Assembly: GCA_934589065.1 (NCBI GenBank)
Contig: CAKTNN010000004.1
Span: 13,134 to 77,133 of the forward strand
DNA: 64,000 bases
Direction: 5' to 3'
Source: an uncultured Oscillospiraceae bacterium
Lineage (GTDB): Bacteria; Bacillota; Clostridia; Oscillospirales; Oscillospiraceae
Shown here one piece after another: positions 60,053 to 64,000 of the stretch (position 1 is the first letter of the stretch; each line of letters opens with the position of its first letter). The position numbers were made by a program, and so were the translations under genes. A model generated the notes under the pieces. That model did not search any database, had not been told where the DNA came from, and was given only the letters and a program-made list of their open reading frames with translations.

Positions 60053-60876
60053 CGAACCTATTTAATTACATCGACCGGCCCTCTCCCATTCACCGTCTGA
60101 CGGGGGCAAGCAAGCTGGTTTGCCTGCTTGCCTGGAGCGTGGCGGCTATGACCAGCTTTTATACGCCTCTGCTGCTTGTCCTGACGGTGCTTGCCTTCTG
60201 GCTGTTTCATGCTGCCAAGCTGAAGCTTCAGGATGTTTCCGTTGTGGCGGGGGTGATGGTGGTATATATTGTGCTGAATAATCTTTTGATTTTCCTGTTC
60301 AGCCCCACCCACGGCGTCACTCTTTACGGCAGCCGGACGGAGCTGATCCGCCTGGGCGGGCCCTACACCCTGACCTTGGAGCAGCTATTCTACCACCTGA
60401 ACGTGATTCTCAAAAATGCCTGCACCATTCCCATTGTGCTGCTGTTTGTGTGCACCACCAACCCTTCGGAATTTGCCGCTTCTTTAAATAAGATCGGCGT
60501 CAGCTATCGCATCAGCTATTCCGTTTCCCTGGCCCTGCGCTATATCCCGGATATCCAGCGGGAGTACCGGGAGATTTCCCTGGCCCAGCAGGCCCGGGGC
60601 GTGGAAATGAGCAAAAAGGTCAGCCTGATAAAAAGATTAAAGGCTGCCAGCGCCATCCTTATTCCCCTGGTGCTTTCCAGCATGGATCGGATCGAAACCA
60701 TTTCCAATGCCATGGAGCTGCGGGGCTTCGGCAAACACAAAAAGCGCACCTGGTACGCTGCCCGGCCCTTTACCGGGGCGGATAAGCTATCCATGGCCTT
60801 CTGCATTGGCCTGATGGTGCTGTCCTTCCTGCTGACAATTCTAAACGGAGGAAGATTCTATAATCCCTTCCATTAA
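60049..60876 (+). CDS. ecfT: ECF transporter T component
   Basis: The 275-residue membrane protein has the EcfT coupling motifs QQARGVEM and AMELRGFG, which contact the ATPases, and about six helices. It forms the membrane core with the S component. The ATG overlaps the ATPase stop. Together with 56786-60052 it completes a four-gene operon. Confidence 0.93.
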   Translation: MTNLFNYIDRPSPIHRLTGASKLVCLLAWSVAAMTSFYTPLLLVLTVLAFWLFHAAKLKLQDVSVVAGVMVVYIVLNNLLIFLFSPTHGVTLYGSRTELIRLGGPYTLTLEQLFYHLNVILKNACTIPIVLLFVCTTNPSEFAASLNKIGVSYRISYSVSLALRYIPDIQREYREISLAQQARGVEMSKKVSLIKRLKAASAILIPLVLSSMDRIETISNAMELRGFGKHKKRTWYAARPFTGADKLSMAFCIGLMVLSFLLTILNGGRFYNPFH

Positions 60877-60878
60877 AA

Positions 60879-60905
60879 AAATCCGAGGCGGTAATGCCTC
60901 GGATT
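60879..60905 (+). repeat. Left copy of a duplicated 27-bp terminator hairpin
   Basis: AAATCCGAGGCGGTAATGCC followed by TCGGATT. It is preceded by a run of A but lacks the T-run, which is found only after the right copy at 61168-61194. Confidence 0.85.
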
Positions 60906-61167
60906 CAGGCTGTCGAAAAACCCCTTACGGGCTTTTCCGACAAATTTTCTGCAGTCTGCTGCGCGCACTCCTTGTTCGCCTACGGCGAACAACTCGCACT
61001 GCGACGCGCTAAGAGCCGCCTACGGCGGTTGCGCTCTGCACAGCGCTGCGGCGCTAGACTTACAGCCTGAGATGTATTTTCTGTCAGGTACACGCCCCGA
61101 CAGAAAATGATTTGATTTTATTTGTCGGCTTACGCCGCCAAACTCTGCGAGGCTTTTTTGACAAGCT
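60906..61167. mobile_element. Small non-coding element with inverted ends
   Basis: About 262 bp lies between two 27-bp copies of the same hairpin. The ends are related inverted repeats (GGCTGTCGAAAAA...CCGACAAAT on the left; the complement of the right end reads GCTTGTCAAAAAA...CCGACAAAT). It contains further hairpins (TTCGCCTACGGCGAA, GCCGCCTACGGCGG, TTTTCTGTC...GACAGAAAA) and no coding frame of interest. It looks like a MITE-type insertion into the ecfT terminator, with a duplicated target. Confidence 0.6.
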
Positions 61168-61199
61168 AAATCCGAGGCGGTAATGCCTCGGATTTTTTA
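61168..61199 (+). terminator. Terminator (right copy) of the ECF operon
   Basis: AATCCGAGGC pairs with GCCTCGGATT, and the T-run TTTTTT follows. It is the intact end of the duplicated hairpin. Confidence 0.8.
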
Positions 61200-61229
61200 A
61201 TGAGAAATGAAGAAAAAGGGCTGCCCCGG

Positions 61230-61610
61230 TTGCGCTCTGTACACGCCTGCGGGCGTAGTGCCGTGGGAATCTTCTTCTGTACCCGCTGCCAGGGAAGATT
61301 GCCACACCAGTCTGCGGACTGGGAAAGCAATGACAAAGGGGGCGGCGTGCGCGTTGGTTCGCAATGACACCCTTTCCGTCATTCCGAGGCAGTGCGCACA
61401 CTGCCGTGGGAATCTTCTTGTGCCAGCTGATACGTTGCTCCGCGTCCGAGATTGCCACACCAGTCTGAGGACTGGTTCGCAATGACAAAGGGGACGGCGT
61501 GCGCACTGCCTCGCAATGACAAAGGGGACGGCGTGCGCACTGCCTCGCAATGACAAAGGGGACGGCGTGCGCACTGCCTCGCAATGACGAAGGAAGGTGC
61601 GCGCACACCT
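61230..61610. repeat. Repeat island: composite palindromes plus 34-bp tandem repeat
   Basis: Several copies of GCAATGAC-type palindromes occur, including two of the pattern ending ATTGCCACACCAGTCTG...ACTGG. From 61479 to 61580 a 34-bp unit (GCAATGACAAAGGGGACGGC plus GTGCGCACTGCCTC) is repeated three times exactly, with a partial fourth. Minus-strand reading frames here are translations of the repeat and are not genes. Confidence 0.85.
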
Positions 61611-61660
61611 GCGGCACAGAAAAATATAGAAAATTCAAAAAGAGTTCATACTCCTGCCCC

Positions 61661-61720
61661 TTGACATTTTTGGCACTCTGTAGTATAGTTTGCTTAGCAC
61701 TCAGGAAGAAGGAGTGCTAA
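61661..61720 (+). promoter_or_regulatory. Heat-shock promoter with CIRCE operator
   Basis: TTGACA (61661-61666), 17 bases, TATAGT (61684-61689) is followed by a perfect CIRCE element, TTAGCACTC-N9-GAGTGCTAA (61694-61720). HrcA binds CIRCE and represses the operon until heat stress. Confidence 0.97.
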
Positions 61721-61741
61721 AGAACAAAAGGAGGAAGATTC

Positions 61742-62821
61742 ATGGAGCTGACCGATCGGAAAAAGAAGGTTCTGCGCAGTGTCGTAGACTTGTATATCCG
61801 AACTGCCGAGCCCGTAGGAAGCAAGGCCATTACGGAATTGCCGGATATGAATTATTCCTCTGCGACCATCCGCAACGAGATGGCGGATTTAACCGCCATG
61901 GGTTATCTGGAGCAGCCCCATACCAGTGCGGGCCGGATTCCTTCCGCCGCAGGCTACCGGCTGTATGTGGATGAGCTCATGATGGATTACCGCCTGAGCG
62001 TGGATGAAACCAAGTCCATCAATAGCGCCATTGAGCAAAAGGTTCAGCAGGTGGATAAACTGGTGGAAAAGGTGGCAAAACTGGTATCCCAGGCTACCGA
62101 TCTTCCGGCAATCTCCGCCGCCTCTCATAACCGGGGCGCAGTCGTCACAAGGTATGATCTGATCCTGGCAGGCCAGGGCAGCTTCATCCTGGTGGTGATG
62201 CTCAGCAATGACGAGGTGTACAACAAGCTCATTAAGCTTCCCGTTTCCGTGGAAGAGTCGGATTTAAAGGTTCTGGGCGCGGTGCTCAACAGTGCCATGA
62301 CAGACCTGGGGGCCGAGGATTTCACCCAGCAGCTGCTGGATAAGGTGATGCGCTCCGCAGGAGCGGCAGCCAGCCTGGTTCCCGTGATCGTGGATTTCAC
62401 CACGGAGGTTCTCCGGAAACAGGGCAGCACCAATGTGGCGGTTGCCGGACAGGCAAGGCTCTTGGGATTCCCGGAATACCGGGATGTGGACAAAGCCCAG
62501 AAGGTTTTGGAGTCCATCGACGAGGATGCCCTTTCCAATCTCCCCGCCATCATGCAGAGCGAGAACGGAACCAAGGTTCTGGTTGGCCCGGAAAACGTGG
62601 CCCAGGAGCTGAAGGACACCAGCGTTGTCATGACGAAATTTGATATCGGCGACGGTATGCAGGGCGTGATCGGCGTGGTGGGCCCCACCCGTATGGATTA
62701 TGCCAAGGTAACCGCAAGGCTTACCTACTTCGCCGAGAGCCTGAGCAAGGCTTTCGCAAAACCGGAAACCAAACAGCTTCCCCAGGGAACTGAGGAACTG
62801 AATGATCATAAGGAGGCATAA
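61742..62821 (+). CDS. hrcA: Heat-inducible repressor HrcA
   Basis: The 359-residue protein has the HrcA winged helix (DRKKKVLRSVVDLYIRTAEP then VGSKAI; SSATIRNEMADL) and PHTSAGRIPSAAGYRLYVD, the family signature, then the GAF-like effector domain. It represses its own operon through CIRCE with help from GroEL. AAAGGAGG precedes the ATG. It is first in the hrcA-grpE-dnaK operon. Confidence 0.97.
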   Translation: MELTDRKKKVLRSVVDLYIRTAEPVGSKAITELPDMNYSSATIRNEMADLTAMGYLEQPHTSAGRIPSAAGYRLYVDELMMDYRLSVDETKSINSAIEQKVQQVDKLVEKVAKLVSQATDLPAISAASHNRGAVVTRYDLILAGQGSFILVVMLSNDEVYNKLIKLPVSVEESDLKVLGAVLNSAMTDLGAEDFTQQLLDKVMRSAGAAASLVPVIVDFTTEVLRKQGSTNVAVAGQARLLGFPEYRDVDKAQKVLESIDEDALSNLPAIMQSENGTKVLVGPENVAQELKDTSVVMTKFDIGDGMQGVIGVVGPTRMDYAKVTARLTYFAESLSKAFAKPETKQLPQGTEELNDHKEA

Positions 62822-62823
62822 AC

Positions 62824-63375
62824 GTGGCTAAGAAGGAAGAAAAAAAGCAGCCCGAAACCACACCGGAAGAGGAAGTAACCACTGCCCCGGAAACAGAAGA
62901 AACAAAAACTCCCGAAGCTTCGGTTCCCCCCGAAACCAAGGAAGGAAATCCCTTTGAAGAAAAATACAATGCAGAGCACGACAGCTTCCTGCGGCTGGCA
63001 GCGGAGTTTGATAACTTCCGCAAGCGTACCGTCAAGGAAAAGGAGCAGTCCTACGGAAACGGAAAGGCTGACGCCATCGTGAAGCTGCTTCCCATATACG
63101 ACAACCTGGAGCGGGCGCTGAATCAGCCCACCGAGGATGTTGCCTACAAAAAGGGCGTGGAGCTGACCATGAATGAGCTGGTAAAAATCTTTACCGGACT
63201 GGGAGTGGAAATCTTCGGCAGCGTGGGCGACAGCTTCGATCCCAACCTCCACAATGCCGTGATGCATTTGGAGGATGAATCCCTGGGAGAGAATGTAATT
63301 GCCCAGGTGTTCCAGAAGGGCTTTAAGGTGGGCGACAAGATCGTCCGCTTCGCAATGGTTCAGGTTGCGAACTAA
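62824..63375 (+). CDS. grpE: Nucleotide exchange factor GrpE
   Basis: The 183-residue protein has a Lys/Glu/Thr-rich N-terminal tail, a long helix with FLRLAAEFDNFRKRTVKEKE, and the GrpE beta-wing domain (GDSFDPNLHNAVMHLEDESL, VRFAMVQVAN). It releases ADP from DnaK. The start is GTG at 62824, nine bases after AAGGAGG, only two bases past hrcA. Confidence 0.95.
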   Translation: MAKKEEKKQPETTPEEEVTTAPETEETKTPEASVPPETKEGNPFEEKYNAEHDSFLRLAAEFDNFRKRTVKEKEQSYGNGKADAIVKLLPIYDNLERALNQPTEDVAYKKGVELTMNELVKIFTGLGVEIFGSVGDSFDPNLHNAVMHLEDESLGENVIAQVFQKGFKVGDKIVRFAMVQVAN

Positions 63376-63411
63376 AACCGGTACCCCCAAAAATGAACCG
63401 GTATAAAAATC

Positions 63412-63453
63412 CGGGGGATTGCCATGGCAGCCGATGGACTGCCTCGCAATGAA
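63412..63453. repeat. Palindromic repeat between grpE and dnaK
   Basis: ATTGCCATGGCAG and CTGCCTCGCAAT form an inverted repeat related to the GCAATGAC family seen at 7655-7785 and 61230-61610. An ACCGGT pair (63379-63400) lies just upstream. The repeat sits inside the operon and leaves 119 bases between the two genes. Confidence 0.65.
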
Positions 63454-63482
63454 AAATCGTAATTTTATTGGATATTATATAG

Positions 63483-64000
<518 letters not shown>

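Noticed and set aside
61479..61590. CRISPR array
   Set aside because: The repeats are directly adjacent without spacers, and no cas gene is present in the window.
61197..61638. Minus-strand frames encoding repeated FVIARQCARRPLCHCEA-type segments
   Set aside because: They are translations of the 34-bp and GCAATGAC repeats; no ribosome binding site or conserved domain supports them.

Overview
The window reads as a chromosome segment of a spore-forming, anaerobic gut-type Clostridia, most like the Oscillospiraceae/Ruminococcaceae. The evidence is spo0A and a spoIIE-type phosphatase, the clostridial SCIFF peptide with its radical SAM maturase, a CIRCE-controlled hrcA-grpE-dnaK operon, fairly high GC, and strong AGGAGG-type ribosome binding sites. 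No rRNA, tRNA or CRISPR array was seen.

Layout. 1-7.6 kb: the end of a GH42 beta-galactosidase, a DUF819 membrane protein, a MATE exporter, the SCIFF peptide with its maturase, and a PLP decarboxylase-family protein. 7.8-13.2 kb: a CBS/DHH pyrophosphatase and an M18 aminopeptidase (minus strand), spo0A with its own promoter and 0A-like boxes, and a CDF cation transporter. 13.35-13.7 kb: a compact, previously unannotated-looking type I toxin-antitoxin locus with a 30-residue holin-like toxin and a convergent antisense RNA; the toxin promoter contains a perfect Spo0A box. 13.7-21.5 kb: lipid and membrane genes (acyl-CoA ligase, DUF1624, PlsC), an alpha/beta hydrolase, an aminotransferase and a CYTH phosphatase. 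21.7-23.5 kb: spoIIE.

23.6-36.2 kb is a compact 12.6-kb phage-derived particle cluster: ImmA/repressor, terminase, portal, a phage-encoded Prp-type cysteine protease, scaffold, N4-gp56 capsid, a short-tail-like module, a tail-fibre-like protein and a holin. It has no integrase, no replication genes and no endolysin. Scaffold and capsid both start with an LQLFA motif like the Prp cleavage site of ribosomal protein L27, so protease and substrates appear to travel together. The cluster could be a remnant prophage, a capsid-forming satellite or a gene-transfer-agent-like element.

36.2-46.3 kb is a LysR-controlled catabolic operon: DUF1932 dehydrogenase, two-subunit class I fumarase-like hydratase, DUF6282 hydrolase, GalB-like PIG-L hydratase, TAXI-TRAP transporter, RraA/CHA-type aldolase, 4-OT tautomerase and AEC carrier. 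GalB plus RraA plus a tautomerase match the lower gallate/protocatechuate 4,5-cleavage route (4-oxalomesaconate to pyruvate plus oxaloacetate), but without an oxygenase. The cluster therefore suggests anaerobic use of an imported carboxylated substrate.

46.3-60.9 kb: a thiN/P-type ATPase/MocR operon, prmA with a DUF4015-like gene, the yfmF-yfmH-lgt operon, and a SAM-hydrolase plus ECF transporter operon. 60.9-61.6 kb is a gene-free repeat island with a small inverted-repeat element that has duplicated the ecfT terminator, and a 34-bp tandem repeat. The window ends with the hrcA-grpE-dnaK operon; dnaK is cut by the window edge.
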